In this document: in pieces, positions 26,147 to 35,947 of the stretch
Position numbering within the stretch: the first letter of the stretch is position 1
How the letters are laid out: every line of letters starts with the position of its first letter
Assembly (NCBI GenBank): GCA_023957375.1
Contig: JAMLHB010000002.1
Span: 558,001-622,000 of the forward strand
Direction: 5' to 3'
DNA length: 64,000 nt
Source of the DNA: Flavobacteriales bacterium
GTDB lineage: Bacteria; Bacteroidota; Bacteroidia; Flavobacteriales_F; PHOS-HE28
Translations under genes and position numbers: made by a program
The notes under the pieces: generated by a model
Seen by the model: only the letters and a program-made list of their open reading frames with translations
The model's database searches: none
Told to the model about the DNA's origin: nothing

Positions 26147-27112
26147 TTAGAGCAGTTCCGTGATGATCCGCTCGGCGGTAACCCCCTCGGCCTCGGCTTT
26201 GTAATTGCGCACCAGGCGATGCCTGAGGATAGGCGTGGCCACCGCTTGGACATCCTCGATGTCCGGGCTGAACCTCCCCCTGATCATGGCGTGGCACTTG
26301 GCTCCGATGACCAAGTACTGGCTTGCCCGGGGGCCCGCCCCCCAACTTACATGGTCCGTAACGATCTGCGGTGTGTCCGAGTGGCCGGGCCGTGTTTTGG
26401 TGGCCAACTTCACGGCGTACTCCAGCACATTGTCCGGCACCGGGATGCGGCGGACCAGCCCTTGGTAAAAGAGGATCTGTTCCCGGCTTAGCACCGGCTG
26501 CACTTGCACGGCCCCGCCGCCTGTGGTGGCCTTCACCACGGCAAGCTCCTCCTGGTAGGCCGGATAATCCACCCAAATGTTGAACATAAACCGGTCCAAC
26601 TGGGCCTCCGGCAATGGATAGGTACCCTCCTGCTCAATGGGATTTTGCGTGGCCAGCACGAAGAAGGGATCCGGCAACGGATAGGTGTTGCCGGCTGCGG
26701 TCACCGATTTTTCCTGCATGGCCTCCAGCAGGGCGGCCTGCGTTTTCGGGGGTGTGCGGTTGATCTCGTCCGCAAGGATAATGTTGGCGAAAAGCGGCCC
26801 TTTCACAAAGCGGAATTGCCGCTCATGGTCCAATATCTCCGAACCGATGATGTCGCTCGGCATCAAATCGGGCGTAAACTGGATCCGGTTGAAGCTCAAT
26901 CCCAGAGCGGCGCCCACGGTGTTCACCAGCAAGGTTTTGGCTAAGCCGGGCACCCCCACCAGCAGGCCATGGCCTTTACTGAAGATGGCGATGAGGACGT
27001 CCTCCACCACTTTGTCCTGGCCGATGATCACCTTGGCTATCTCCGCCTTCAGCCGTCGGTACTCACCGCCGAACTCCTCCACTGCCTCAACGTCGTTGTT
27101 CTTACCGTTCAT
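26147..27112 (-). CDS. MoxR-family AAA+ ATPase
   Basis: 321 residues from the ATG at 27112. MoxR ATPases act as chaperones that mature or regulate complexes, often with VWA-domain partners. Walker A is VGVPGLAKTLL, Walker B IILADEINRTPP, sensor 1 FVLATQNPIEQEGTYPLPEA, and the C-terminal lid ends with RHRLVRNYKAEAEGVT. The usual MoxR companions (DUF58, VWA proteins) are not next to it; instead it is the last gene behind a PpiC cluster, separated by 20 bases, so its client may be an envelope folding factor. Confidence 0.92.
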   Translation of the reverse strand: MNGKNNDVEAVEEFGGEYRRLKAEIAKVIIGQDKVVEDVLIAIFSKGHGLLVGVPGLAKTLLVNTVGAALGLSFNRIQFTPDLMPSDIIGSEILDHERQFRFVKGPLFANIILADEINRTPPKTQAALLEAMQEKSVTAAGNTYPLPDPFFVLATQNPIEQEGTYPLPEAQLDRFMFNIWVDYPAYQEELAVVKATTGGGAVQVQPVLSREQILFYQGLVRRIPVPDNVLEYAVKLATKTRPGHSDTPQIVTDHVSWGAGPRASQYLVIGAKCHAMIRGRFSPDIEDVQAVATPILRHRLVRNYKAEAEGVTAERIITELL

Positions 27113-27132
27113 CCCTTTCCTGTTTGTGCACA

Positions 27133-28503
27133 CTACGGTTCTTGTTCTGCCTCCGCCAGCCAGGGTTGTTCAAACTTGCAGCCCCGGTATGCCGGAATGA
27201 TCTTCACGTAGGTGCCGCTTAGTTTTTCCTTTACCCAGGCATCCACATTGCGTTGGCGGAGCTTAGCCTCGGCCGCTTGTTGCACCAGGGGATAGTCCTG
27301 CAACAGGTCCATCCGGTGCGGTTCGGTGCGTTTGATCAACCGCAGCACGCGGTAGCCTTTTTTCCCGTCCGGGTCCTCAAAGGCGATCGGCTCACTGATC
27401 TGCCCTTGCTGCAGCTTGTCCAACACCATGAAGGTGCGCTGGTCCAGGTCGCCGGTGGCCCAATGGGCACCATTGGAATTGGGTTCGAGCACCAGCCCGT
27501 TCGTACCCTTGGTTTCCTCGTCCTCATTGTACGCGGAGGCGGCGGTGTTGAAATCCATTTTCCCATCGCGCACCATGGTCATCAGGCTGTCCAGGCGGTC
27601 CTTTGCCCCGGCGATGTCCGCCGGTGACGGCTTCGCCGCCAGGAGGATGTGCCTTGCGTTATACCTGTCGCCCTTGCGTTCGATCATTTCCATGATGTGA
27701 TAGCCGTACTGGGTCTTGAAGACCGGGGAGATCTCCCCGTCCTTGAGGCTCAACGCCACGGCATCGAACTCCGGCACCATCACACCCTGGGGCACCATGC
27801 CCAATTCGCCACATTGCGCGGCCGAGCCCGGGTCTTCACTGTACAGGATGGCCACCGTGCAAAAATCCTTTTCCCCTTTCACAATGGACTCCCGGTACTC
27901 CTCCAATTTCTGCCTTACACGGCGGTCTTCAGCGTCGGTAGGCTTGGCGTAGATGGAAATGCGCGCGAACTCCACCCCGGCATTGATGAAGGGTAGGCTG
28001 TCCTTGGGTATGCTCTTGAAGAACTTCTCCACTTCCCGCGGGGTGACCCGGACATCACCGACGATTTTTTGCTGCATCTGCTGGCTCAGGAGCTGGTCGG
28101 CCACCTGCTCGCGGAAATCAGCCTTGATCTCCGTAACGCTTTTGCCGTAGAACTTCTCCAGTTTTTCCCGCCCGCCGATCTGCTGTTCGAAGTAGCTGAT
28201 GCGGCGGTCCAGTTCAGCGTTTACCTGGTTTTCGTCCACCACCACGCTGTCGATCCGGGCCTGCTCAAGCAGCAATTGCTGGTACAGCAGGTCTTCCAGC
28301 TGGCCACAGGCCAGTTCATCCGTAACCGCCTCCCCGCCTTGTCGTGCTTGCTGGAGCCTGCCTTCCAGGTCGCTGTACAGCACGATCCGCCCGGCCACGT
28401 TGGCGATCACCCCGTCGATGTAGCGGCCCGCAGGTGCGGGGAGCTGCACGGGTGCCTGTGCCTGCAGGTGGCCGGCTGCCAAGGCCATGCCCAGCAGCAC
28501 CAT
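27133..28503 (-). CDS. SurA-like periplasmic peptidyl-prolyl isomerase
   Basis: 456 residues from the ATG at 28503, seven bases after the previous stop, with signal peptide MVLLGMALAAGHLQAQ. Periplasmic chaperone/PPIase for outer-membrane proteins. The N-terminal SurA-type domain (IDGVIANVAGRIVLYSDLEG) is followed by two parvulin domains, about 170-285 (ISIYAKPTDAEDRRVRQKLE ... SPVFKTQYGYHIMEMIERKG) and 287-400 (YNARHILLAAKPSPADIAGA ... GYRVLRLIKRT). It is the third gene of a tight run of one larger PPIase, a lipoprotein and this protein, followed by moxR. Symbol surA is plausible but not proven. Confidence 0.88.
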   Translation of the reverse strand: MVLLGMALAAGHLQAQAPVQLPAPAGRYIDGVIANVAGRIVLYSDLEGRLQQARQGGEAVTDELACGQLEDLLYQQLLLEQARIDSVVVDENQVNAELDRRISYFEQQIGGREKLEKFYGKSVTEIKADFREQVADQLLSQQMQQKIVGDVRVTPREVEKFFKSIPKDSLPFINAGVEFARISIYAKPTDAEDRRVRQKLEEYRESIVKGEKDFCTVAILYSEDPGSAAQCGELGMVPQGVMVPEFDAVALSLKDGEISPVFKTQYGYHIMEMIERKGDRYNARHILLAAKPSPADIAGAKDRLDSLMTMVRDGKMDFNTAASAYNEDEETKGTNGLVLEPNSNGAHWATGDLDQRTFMVLDKLQQGQISEPIAFEDPDGKKGYRVLRLIKRTEPHRMDLLQDYPLVQQAAEAKLRQRNVDAWVKEKLSGTYVKIIPAYRGCKFEQPWLAEAEQEP

Positions 28504-28510
28504 GGGGGCC

Positions 28511-29377
28511 TTACGGGAAACTGATATCCTTGTTGGCCACGGCATTGGCATAAAGTTCTTCACGCATGCGCTCCACCAATTGGAGCTTGCGCCGGTTGAT
28601 GATGATCGAGCGGATCTGCCCTTCCACCAGATCGATGGGCGAGGTGCTGTCCTTGAGGCGATGGTCCAGGAAATGGACAAAGTAAGTGCCGGTGGTATCT
28701 TCCACCACCACCTTTTTTTGGTGTTGCAGCCAGTCGGTGGGGTTGGTGGGCCGCATGGGCACTTGCTGCTGCAGGGTGCTGAACTCCAGCCAATCATCGT
28801 GGGTGTCGGTAATGGACACCCCGGTTCTGGCCAACATGAGCTCCAGCTTGTGCAGGTCGGCCGGATCATTACTGCGCCAGAATTGTTCGGTCTGCCTGAG
28901 TTGTTTCTTGTCGTTGCCCCTGATCTTGAACCAGCGAACCCTTACAAAATTGTCCTTGAGCTCAAAGTTGGCGATGTTCTTGTCGTAGTAATCCTGTATT
29001 TGCGACCCGGTCACGACGGTATCCAGGTTTTGGGCCACCAAGGCTTGTTCATAGGCAAAGGTGAGCAGGGATTCCCGATAGGCCTTCAACTGCGCCTCCA
29101 GGTTGATCTGCGCTTTGTCCAGGTTCTGCTCCGCCATGTGCAGCATCACGCGGTCCCGTGCCCAATTGTCCATATACCTGCGGGCAATGGCGGCACTGTC
29201 CTCCGGGCTGGCCGTAACGGGCACCACGGCCCTCAGGTCGGCCCAGTAGAGCTTGTCCTTGTAGGCCACGGCCACCACCTTGTCATGGGATGCACCACTG
29301 CTTTGGCACGCGGCAAGCGGAAGGGCGGCGATGATCGCCGCCCCTCCCCACACGGTCCATGGGCACAACGCCGCCAT
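28511..29377 (-). CDS. Lipoprotein between two PpiC-type foldase genes
   Basis: 288 residues from the ATG at 29377, eight bases after the stop of the large PPIase. N-terminal lipobox IAALPLAACQSSG predicts lipid attachment at the Cys. The body is highly charged and helical (RYMDNWARDRVMLHMAEQNL; LDKAQINLEAQLKAYRESLL), resembling the SurA/PpiC N- and C-terminal chaperone helices, but I do not find a parvulin domain (no GYH-I or HIL signatures). It is likely a membrane-tethered chaperone subunit that works with the flanking isomerases. Annotation pipelines may call it a peptidylprolyl isomerase on weak similarity. Confidence 0.75.
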   Translation of the reverse strand: MAALCPWTVWGGAAIIAALPLAACQSSGASHDKVVAVAYKDKLYWADLRAVVPVTASPEDSAAIARRYMDNWARDRVMLHMAEQNLDKAQINLEAQLKAYRESLLTFAYEQALVAQNLDTVVTGSQIQDYYDKNIANFELKDNFVRVRWFKIRGNDKKQLRQTEQFWRSNDPADLHKLELMLARTGVSITDTHDDWLEFSTLQQQVPMRPTNPTDWLQHQKKVVVEDTTGTYFVHFLDHRLKDSTSPIDLVEGQIRSIIINRRKLQLVERMREELYANAVANKDISFP

Positions 29378-29385
29378 CCACCCTT

Positions 29386-31536
29386 CTACTTTATGCTGTA
29401 TAGCACATCCTGGTCCACCCGCACGGTGTATTTGGCGCGCAGGTCCTTGATCCAATCTTTTTCCAATTGGTCCTGGTAGGCCGCCGTGACCAACCCTTTG
29501 GCTTCTTCCAGGGGTTTGGGTTCGGGCTGCACCACCTTCTTCAAGTTGGCAAATACGGTCTTCCCGTCCTGTGCAATATCCGCCGTAAGCCCCGGGAGGG
29601 ACACCTCCTTCAGTACGGGCTTTTCCTCCTTGGCGAACAGGCCGCTCTCGACAACCACTGCGGCCGAGTCCTTTTGGTTCACGGCGGTGGCAGCTTCGGC
29701 GGCGGTCTTCCCCTTTTTCAGCATGCTTCTCACTTGCTTCGCAACGCCGGCATTGGCGCAGGTGAAAATGTCCGCATCATAGCGCACCGGGTACATGAAA
29801 TCGAATTTGTGCTGCCCATAGTATTCCTCCAGCCCCGCGGTGTCCTTCACGGCCTTGCTCCATACCATCTGGTCGGTGAGCTCGAAAAGCAGGATGCCAT
29901 CATGGTATTCCTTCATCAGCATCCTGAATTCGGGGTATTTGCCTTCCAAGCGGGCATCTTCATACTCCAACAGGCGGTCGTCCACGAAGCTGTCGAACTT
30001 TTCATTGACATACTTGGCCATGGGTTGCTTCGCTTCGCGGCGCTGGTTCCGCTGGATGTATTCCAGCAGGTCGGCCTGCGAAAATGTTTTGCCGTCAATG
30101 GTAAAGACGGGCTTGTCCAGCTTGGCATTTTTTGCTTTGTCATACACCCACCCGCGCTGGGTATCGCGCACCACCACCGTGTCCCCCGGAGCGGGGACTT
30201 CATCAGGGTTCATTCGCCCATGTGCACTGCCCAACTTGCCTTCCTTGAGCACCCCGGTGATCACCCTGTCATACTTGAGCCCTTTGCGGGTCACTTCCGC
30301 ATCGCCGGCATTTGCACGCAACAGGGTATCCATGACCAGGCTGCCCTTCATGAAAACCGTTGAATCCAAGGCCTTTGCCGCAGCCTGTACGTTCTTGGGA
30401 AAATCCTTGTAGTGGTATTCCGCGCGCAGGTCGTTCAGGAATTTTTTCCTGGTGATCTCGGCCCGGCTATCACGGGCGATCTTGGCTTTCAGGTCTCCCT
30501 TAACCTCCTCAAAGGAGGGTGGCGGCGTATAGCCGAGGCGCTCAATGATGTGCCATCCGTATGGCGTTTTGAACGGTGTTGTGATGTCGCCGTCGGATTT
30601 CAATGCAAAAGCCTTGGCCTCGAACTCGGGGATCATCTTCCCTGTGGTAAAAGGTGCCAACTCCCCGCCTTTGGCACTGGAGGCGGCATCGTCACTGTAT
30701 TTCAGCGCGGCATCCGCGAAGCTTAATGTCCCGTTCTTCACCTGCTGGTAGGCCTCCTGGATCTTGGCTTCCGCGGCAGCCTGCTTTTCGGGGCTGTCAC
30801 CTTCCACCGAACGGATCATGATGTGGGCCACCTTGATCTCACCTTGGGCGGGCCTGCGGTCGGTCACCTTGATGATGTGGTAGCCGAAGCGCGTGCGCAC
30901 CGGTTGGCTCACTTGCCCCACGGGCGTTTTGTAGGCTGCGGTTTCAAAGGGATAAACCATTTGCAGCACGCTGAAATAACCCAGGTCGCCGCCATTGCTT
31001 TTTACGCTCGGGTCATCACTGCCGCCGGGGCCTTGGGCCACTTTTGCAAAATCCTCCCCGCCCGTGACGCGGGCCCTCAAGGCCGTGATGCGCTTCCATG
31101 CGGCCGCCGTGTCCTCGGGGCTGGCCTCCGGTGCCAGGTTCACCAGGATATGGCTGGCACGCACCTCCTCATTCTTGCGGTTGAAGGCCTCCTGCATCAA
31201 TTGATCGTTGAGCCCTCGGTCGATCAGGTAGGGGCGGGCAAGTTGGGCCCGATAGCCCTGTAGCTCGGAGCGGAACTTCGCGGCCGTGTCCAGGCCGGCA
31301 GCTTCCGCCGCCCGCACTTTCAGCTTGTAATTGATGAACAGGTCCAGGTATTCGTCCAAGGCTTCCTTGGTCACCGGTGCGTCCTTGTTGTTCTTTTTGT
31401 AGATGGCCTCGAACTCGCTGCGCGGCACGGTTTGGCCGTCCACGGTCATCAGCACAGGGTCGTTGCTGGCAGATTGGGCCACCACGGCCACCGAAAGAAT
31501 GCACAGGGCGCCCCCGAGCACGGTCCTCATCATCAT
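29386..31536 (-). CDS. Large periplasmic PpiC-type peptidyl-prolyl isomerase
   Basis: 716 residues from the first of three ATG codons in a row (31536). Signal peptide MMMRTVLGGALCILSVAVVA. An N-terminal SurA-like segment (MTVDGQTVPRSEFEAIYKKN) precedes two parvulin domains: about 120-225 (VRASHILVNLAPEASPEDTA ... FGYHIIKVTDRRP) and 230-335 (VAHIMIRSVEGDSPEKQAAA ... YGWHIIERLGY). The remaining roughly 380 residues are a helical chaperone-like region ending KYTVRVDQDVLYSIK. First gene of the foldase run; a full-match TACATTTG element lies 25 bases upstream. Role: folding of outer-membrane or secreted proteins. Confidence 0.88.
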   Translation of the reverse strand: MMMRTVLGGALCILSVAVVAQSASNDPVLMTVDGQTVPRSEFEAIYKKNNKDAPVTKEALDEYLDLFINYKLKVRAAEAAGLDTAAKFRSELQGYRAQLARPYLIDRGLNDQLMQEAFNRKNEEVRASHILVNLAPEASPEDTAAAWKRITALRARVTGGEDFAKVAQGPGGSDDPSVKSNGGDLGYFSVLQMVYPFETAAYKTPVGQVSQPVRTRFGYHIIKVTDRRPAQGEIKVAHIMIRSVEGDSPEKQAAAEAKIQEAYQQVKNGTLSFADAALKYSDDAASSAKGGELAPFTTGKMIPEFEAKAFALKSDGDITTPFKTPYGWHIIERLGYTPPPSFEEVKGDLKAKIARDSRAEITRKKFLNDLRAEYHYKDFPKNVQAAAKALDSTVFMKGSLVMDTLLRANAGDAEVTRKGLKYDRVITGVLKEGKLGSAHGRMNPDEVPAPGDTVVVRDTQRGWVYDKAKNAKLDKPVFTIDGKTFSQADLLEYIQRNQRREAKQPMAKYVNEKFDSFVDDRLLEYEDARLEGKYPEFRMLMKEYHDGILLFELTDQMVWSKAVKDTAGLEEYYGQHKFDFMYPVRYDADIFTCANAGVAKQVRSMLKKGKTAAEAATAVNQKDSAAVVVESGLFAKEEKPVLKEVSLPGLTADIAQDGKTVFANLKKVVQPEPKPLEEAKGLVTAAYQDQLEKDWIKDLRAKYTVRVDQDVLYSIK

Positions 31537-31560
31537 CGTCAGTTGCTTTTGAAAGGGGCA

Positions 31561-31568
31561 CAAATGTA
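31561..31568 (-). promoter_or_regulatory. -7 element TACATTTG of the foldase operon
   Basis: Full match to TAnnTTTG on the minus strand, 24 bases before the ATG at 31536, implying an 18-nt leader. Separates the foldase operon from der, which ends at 31657. Confidence 0.45.
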
Positions 31569-31656
31569 ACCGCCTGCTGGGGCTACGGCCTGCCAACCAG
31601 GGGGGGATGCCGTTAAAAGGATCCAAGCACCTATGCAACGGAAGTGCAGGAGGTGC

Positions 31657-32961
31657 TTATTTCTTCCGGAAGAAAATCCGGATCGGTACACCTGTGAAAC
31701 CGAAGTTTTCGCGCAATTTATTTTCCAAGAACCGGGCATAATCATCACCCACGTACTGGGGGAGGTTGCAAAAGAAGGCAAAAGCAGGTACTACTCCCGG
31801 CAGTTGCGTCACGTATTTGATCCGCACGGCCTTGCCCTTGAGCATGGGTGGTGGCCGTCGTTCGATCTCCGGCAGCATCACCTCGTTGAGCCGTCCCGTG
31901 GCAATGCGCTTGGCCCGATTGCCGTACACCATCATGGCCAGTTCAAGTGCCTTGTGGATGCGTTGCTTGCCCAAAACGGAGGTGAACACCACCGGCAGGT
32001 CGTTGAAGGGTGCCAGTTTGCTGCGGACCTCCTGCTCATACAGCTTGGCGGTGGCGGTGTCCTTTTCCAGCAGGTCCCATTTGTTCACCACCACCACCAC
32101 TCCCTTGCCTGCCTTCACGATCATGGAGAAGATGTGCTGGTCTTGGTGCTGTATGCCATCCTGGGCATCAACCAACAACATGCAAACGTCGCTTTCCTCA
32201 ATGGCCCGCACGCTGCGGAGCACGCTGTAGTATTCGATGTCCTCCTCCACCTTGCTCTTTCGGCGGATGCCGGCGGTGTCCAACAGGGTGACATCGAAGC
32301 CGAAGCCGGTGAACCGCGTGTTTACGTTATCCCGGGTGGTGCCGGCCACCGGCGTTACAATGTTGCGGTCCGTGCCCAGCAGCGTATTCACCAAGGAGGA
32401 TTTGCCCACGTTCGGCTTGCCCACGATCGCGATCTTGGGCCGGTCGTCCTGCACGCGGTCGTGCGGCTTGTCAAATACATCCACCACGGCATCCAACAGA
32501 TCTCCGGTACCGGCACCGCTTTGGGCGCTGGTGGTGTACACCTCTCCCAAGCCCAGCTTGTAAAACTCTGCTGCATAGGGGGCCTTGTCGTGGGAATCCA
32601 CCTTGTTGGCCACCAAAAACACCGGCTTGTCCGCCCTTCGCAGGACATTGGCCACGGCCTGGTCCATGGCGGTCAAGCCGTGCTGCACATCCACCATGAA
32701 CAGGATGCAGTCCGCCTCTTGGATGGCCAGTTCGGCCTGCTTGCGGATCTCCGCCTCAAACACGTCATCGCTTCCCTGCACATAGCCGCCGGTATCGATC
32801 ACGGAAAAATGTTTGCCGTTCCATTCCGCCTGGCCGTAGATCCGGTCCCGCGTCGTGCCGGCGACGGGCGTGGTGATGGCCGTGCGGCTTTCCACCAGGC
32901 GGTTGAACAGCGTGCTTTTGCCCACGTTCGGGCGGCCTACGATGGCGACGATGTTGGCCAT
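31657..32961 (-). CDS. der: Ribosome-assembly GTPase Der (EngA)
   Basis: 434 residues. Essential GTPase with two tandem G domains and a KH-like tail that helps 50S subunit maturation. G1 motifs GRPNVGKST (residues 9-17) and GKPNVGKSS (near 178-186), DTGG and DTAG switch II, NKVD and NKWD. The C-terminal KH-like domain (KGKAVRIKYVTQLPGVVPAF) is complete. It lies 102 bases after era, the second ribosomal GTPase, a frequent pairing. Confidence 0.97.
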   Translation of the reverse strand: MANIVAIVGRPNVGKSTLFNRLVESRTAITTPVAGTTRDRIYGQAEWNGKHFSVIDTGGYVQGSDDVFEAEIRKQAELAIQEADCILFMVDVQHGLTAMDQAVANVLRRADKPVFLVANKVDSHDKAPYAAEFYKLGLGEVYTTSAQSGAGTGDLLDAVVDVFDKPHDRVQDDRPKIAIVGKPNVGKSSLVNTLLGTDRNIVTPVAGTTRDNVNTRFTGFGFDVTLLDTAGIRRKSKVEEDIEYYSVLRSVRAIEESDVCMLLVDAQDGIQHQDQHIFSMIVKAGKGVVVVVNKWDLLEKDTATAKLYEQEVRSKLAPFNDLPVVFTSVLGKQRIHKALELAMMVYGNRAKRIATGRLNEVMLPEIERRPPPMLKGKAVRIKYVTQLPGVVPAFAFFCNLPQYVGDDYARFLENKLRENFGFTGVPIRIFFRKK

Positions 32962-33063
32962 GTCTTGGGGGTCGGTCTGTAGCGTTGTGGCGGCCTGCGA
33001 AGATGGGCATCAACCGGCCAGTCGGCAGTGCCTGTTCCGGTACATGCTTCGCAAGGTGTCCTT

Positions 33064-33945
33064 TCAGTGCCCATAGCCGTACCGGCGGAGCTTGCGTTCA
33101 TCGGTGCGCCAGTTTTCATCCACCTTCACTTTGAGGTCGAGAAAGACCTTGGCGCCGATGAATTTTTCGATCGCCTTCCGGGCCTCCGTGCCCAACTGGC
33201 GCAAGGCCCCGCCCCCTTTTCCGATGACGATGCCCCGCTGGCTTTCGCGCATCACCACCACATCGGCCTGGATCCTCACCAGGTCCGGCCCTTCCTGAAA
33301 GCTGTTCACCACCACTTGGGTGCTGTAGGGTATTTCCTGTTTGTACAAGCGAAGGATCTTTTCGCGGATGATCTCGCTAGTAAAGAAGCGCATGTCGCGG
33401 TCACTGAGATCTTCCTTGGGGAAGTACGGGGGATGCTCGGGCAGCATGCCGATCAGCTTGGTCCGCAGCTCCGTGATGTGCAGGCCGTGCAACGCCGAAA
33501 TAGGCAGTACATGCGCATGGGGGAAGGCGCTGCTCCATTGCGTGAACGCTTCCTCTAAGCGTTGTTCATCACCGGTATCCACCTTGTTGATCAAAACCAG
33601 TACGGGGCCGTTGAACCGCTTGGCGCGGCGCATGAGGTCTTCGCTCTTTTCGGGCGTTTCACCCAGCTCCACCATGACCACGAGCACATCGGCATCGGCC
33701 AAGGCGTCGTCCACGGCCTGCATCATGCTTTCCTGCAGCTTGTAGGCTGGCTCCAGGATGCCGGGCGTGTCGGAAAGCACCAATTGGTGGTCCTCCCCGT
33801 TGAGGATGCCCAGGATCCTGTGGCGGGTGGTCTGCGCCTTCGGGTTGACGATGGAGAGCTGCTCGCCCAGCAAAGCATTCAGCAGGGTGCTCTTGCCCAC
33901 GTTCGGCCTGCCAATGATGTTGACGAACCCCGCCCTGTGTTCCAT
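33064..33945 (-). CDS. era: Ribosome-assembly GTPase Era
   Basis: 293 residues from the ATG at 33945, 14 bases after the ABC-F stop. Binds the 3' end of 16S rRNA during 30S maturation. G1 GRPNVGKST, switch II DTPGI, NKVD, and the C-terminal KH domain with the RNA-binding loop GIVIGKGGGALRQLG are all present. Its place between the ABC-F ATPase and der forms a translation-related run on the minus strand. Confidence 0.97.
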   Translation of the reverse strand: MEHRAGFVNIIGRPNVGKSTLLNALLGEQLSIVNPKAQTTRHRILGILNGEDHQLVLSDTPGILEPAYKLQESMMQAVDDALADADVLVVMVELGETPEKSEDLMRRAKRFNGPVLVLINKVDTGDEQRLEEAFTQWSSAFPHAHVLPISALHGLHITELRTKLIGMLPEHPPYFPKEDLSDRDMRFFTSEIIREKILRLYKQEIPYSTQVVVNSFQEGPDLVRIQADVVVMRESQRGIVIGKGGGALRQLGTEARKAIEKFIGAKVFLDLKVKVDENWRTDERKLRRYGYGH

Positions 33946-33959
33946 GTTGCGTTGATCGG

Positions 33960-35882
33960 TCACTGTTCCTCCAGCTCCTCCAATTGCACCGAGATGCCCT
34001 CCCATTCCTCCATGGTGCTGGCGATGGTTTTGGCCAGCACGCCCAGCCTTTCATAGCCATTTTGCACGGCCTCTGCGGGAGAGCCGGTCCGCATCACCTG
34101 CTCCTGCAGGGTTTTTTCCTCCTGTTCCAGGTCGGCCAGTTTCTTCTCTATGCGTTCGAGCTGCATTTGCATGCGCCTTCGATCCTTCCCGCGCTCCCGT
34201 TTTTCGTGTTGGTCGTTGTTTGCCGGGGTCTTCCGCTCCACGGGCCGTGCAGCGCTGCTTTTTCCAATGTCCGCGCTTTGCAGGGCCTTGCGCTTGGCGA
34301 TCAGCTCCAGGATGTCCATGTGCTGGTCCCGGATGCGGTGGTCGTCCAGTTCCAGCAGGCGGTTGGTCAGCCCGGTGAGGAAATCACGGTCGTGGCTGAC
34401 GATCAGGAAGGTGCCGTCATAATTCTTCAAGGCTTCCTTCAGCACATCCTTGCTCTGGATATCCAAGTGGTGCGTGGGCTCGTCGAGGATGAGGAAATTG
34501 AGCGGCTTCAGCAGCATGCAGCACAGGGCCAGGCGTGCGCGTTCGCCTCCGCTGAGCACTTTCACACGTTTGTCCACGTCATCGCCGCTGAACATGAAGG
34601 CGCCGAGCATGGCACGCACGCGCGGCCGGTTCTCCACGCTGGCCGCATCCTCGGCCGTTTCCATCACCGTGCGCTGGGGCACCATGCGCTCAGGCATGTC
34701 CTGTGCGTAGTAGCCGGTGATCACATTGTGGCCCAGTCGGATCTCCCCTTCGTACGGCTCTTCGCCCATGATCATGCGTACCAAGGTTGATTTTCCCGTA
34801 CCATTGGCGCCGACCAGGGCCAGGTGTTCCCCTTTTGCAATGGTGAGTTCAGCGTTGCTGAAGATTTGCTTGGGGCCATATGTCTTGGAAACGCCGAGCA
34901 CTTCGCACACCAGCTTTCCGCTGGCCGGTGCGGGGGGGAATTTCACGAGCAACTTGCGCAGGTCTTCATCCTCCACCTCGATCCGCTCCAATTTGTCCAA
35001 CTTGGTGATCAGGCTTTGGGCAAAAGCCGCCTTGCTGGCCTTGGCCCTGAACTTGTTGATCAGCGCTTCCGTCTCCTTGATGTAGCGTTGCTGTTCCTTG
35101 GCTGCCGAGCTTTGTTGTTCGCGCTCCACCTTGCGCAGTTCCACGTATTGGCTCCATGCCACCTTCCGGTCGATGAGCTGCCCGCCGGTGACTTCCAGCG
35201 TACGCGTGGTCAGGCGGTCGAGGAAGGTTTTGTCGTGGCTGATGAGCACCAAGGCCGCAGGATAGCCGCGCAGCAGGTCCTCCAGCCACTGAATGGCGGG
35301 CAGGTCCAGGTGGTTGGTGGGTTCGTCCAGCAGGAGCAGGTCGGGTTGCATCAGCAGGATCCGGGCCAGTTCCGCGCGCATTCGCCATCCGCCGCTGAGC
35401 TCGCGCATGGGCCTGTGCATGTCTTCGCCGATGAAGCCGATGCCCTTGAGCATGCGCTCGATCTTCATTTCATGGTCGGCCACCCCCAGGGTGTTCAAGC
35501 GCTCGTGGGCGTTGGCCAGCAAGCCCGCGAGGTCCATGGCCTCCTCATCCGTTCGCGCGTGCTCCAGTGCCTGGGTGTAGGAGTTGATCCGCTGGTTCAC
35601 TTCCAAGGCTTCCGCAAAGGCTTTTTCCGCCACCTGCCAAGGGGTGAGGTCCAGGTCGTGGTCCATCTGTTGGGGCAGGTAGCCCATCGCGAGCTCCTTG
35701 GGCCTGCCGATGGAGCCGGCGTCGAAGGCCTGTTGGCCTGCCAAGATCTTCAGCAGGGTGCTCTTGCCGGCCCCGTTCCGCCCCACTAGGCCGATCCGGT
35801 CATCGCTTCCGATGAAAAAGGAAACGGCATCAAACATGGGCCGTTCACCAAAGTGAAGGGTGAGGTTATTGACGCTGATCAT
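33960..35882 (-). CDS. ABC-F family ATPase
   Basis: 640 residues from the ATG at 35882 ([13 protein letters not shown]); the longer frame up to 35939 has no conserved N-terminus. Soluble duplicated ABC ATPase that acts on the ribosome rather than in transport. First [39 protein letters not shown]. An ABC-F linker helix pair ([20 protein letters not shown]) follows. Second [39 protein letters not shown]. The charged C-terminal coiled coil ([24 protein letters not shown] region) is typical of the Uup/YfmR branch. Not an obvious resistance factor. Confidence 0.93.
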   Translation of the reverse strand: MISVNNLTLHFGERPMFDAVSFFIGSDDRIGLVGRNGAGKSTLLKILAGQQAFDAGSIGRPKELAMGYLPQQMDHDLDLTPWQVAEKAFAEALEVNQRINSYTQALEHARTDEEAMDLAGLLANAHERLNTLGVADHEMKIERMLKGIGFIGEDMHRPMRELSGGWRMRAELARILLMQPDLLLLDEPTNHLDLPAIQWLEDLLRGYPAALVLISHDKTFLDRLTTRTLEVTGGQLIDRKVAWSQYVELRKVEREQQSSAAKEQQRYIKETEALINKFRAKASKAAFAQSLITKLDKLERIEVEDEDLRKLLVKFPPAPASGKLVCEVLGVSKTYGPKQIFSNAELTIAKGEHLALVGANGTGKSTLVRMIMGEEPYEGEIRLGHNVITGYYAQDMPERMVPQRTVMETAEDAASVENRPRVRAMLGAFMFSGDDVDKRVKVLSGGERARLALCCMLLKPLNFLILDEPTHHLDIQSKDVLKEALKNYDGTFLIVSHDRDFLTGLTNRLLELDDHRIRDQHMDILELIAKRKALQSADIGKSSAARPVERKTPANNDQHEKRERGKDRRRMQMQLERIEKKLADLEQEEKTLQEQVMRTGSPAEAVQNGYERLGVLAKTIASTMEEWEGISVQLEELEEQ

Positions 35883-35894
35883 TTTTTCGGGCGG

Positions 35895-35902
35895 CAAAGG
35901 TA
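35895..35902 (-). promoter_or_regulatory. -7 element TACCTTTG of the ABC-F/era run
   Basis: TACCTTTG on the minus strand, 12 bases before the ATG at 35882, predicts a leader of about 6 nt. It lies right behind the terminator of the gld operon. Confidence 0.5.
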
Positions 35903-35947
35903 AGCCGGGCGGCCAAGCCGGTCCTTCCACCCGGCTCAAGGCGGTTT

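Noticed and set aside
26028..26576. In-frame N-terminal extension of the metalloprotease giving a 1234-residue protein
   Set aside because: The extension lies antisense-of-frame over the moxR gene on the same strand, has low-complexity composition, and a proper signal peptide begins at 26027.
28504..28869. Extension of the SurA-like gene to a 578-residue frame
   Set aside because: It overlaps the lipoprotein gene in another frame, lacks conservation, and the signal peptide starts at 28503.
33960..35882. Antibiotic-resistance ABC-F gene
   Set aside because: Its context with era and der and the Uup-like C-terminal coiled coil indicate a housekeeping ribosome factor; nothing specific points to resistance.
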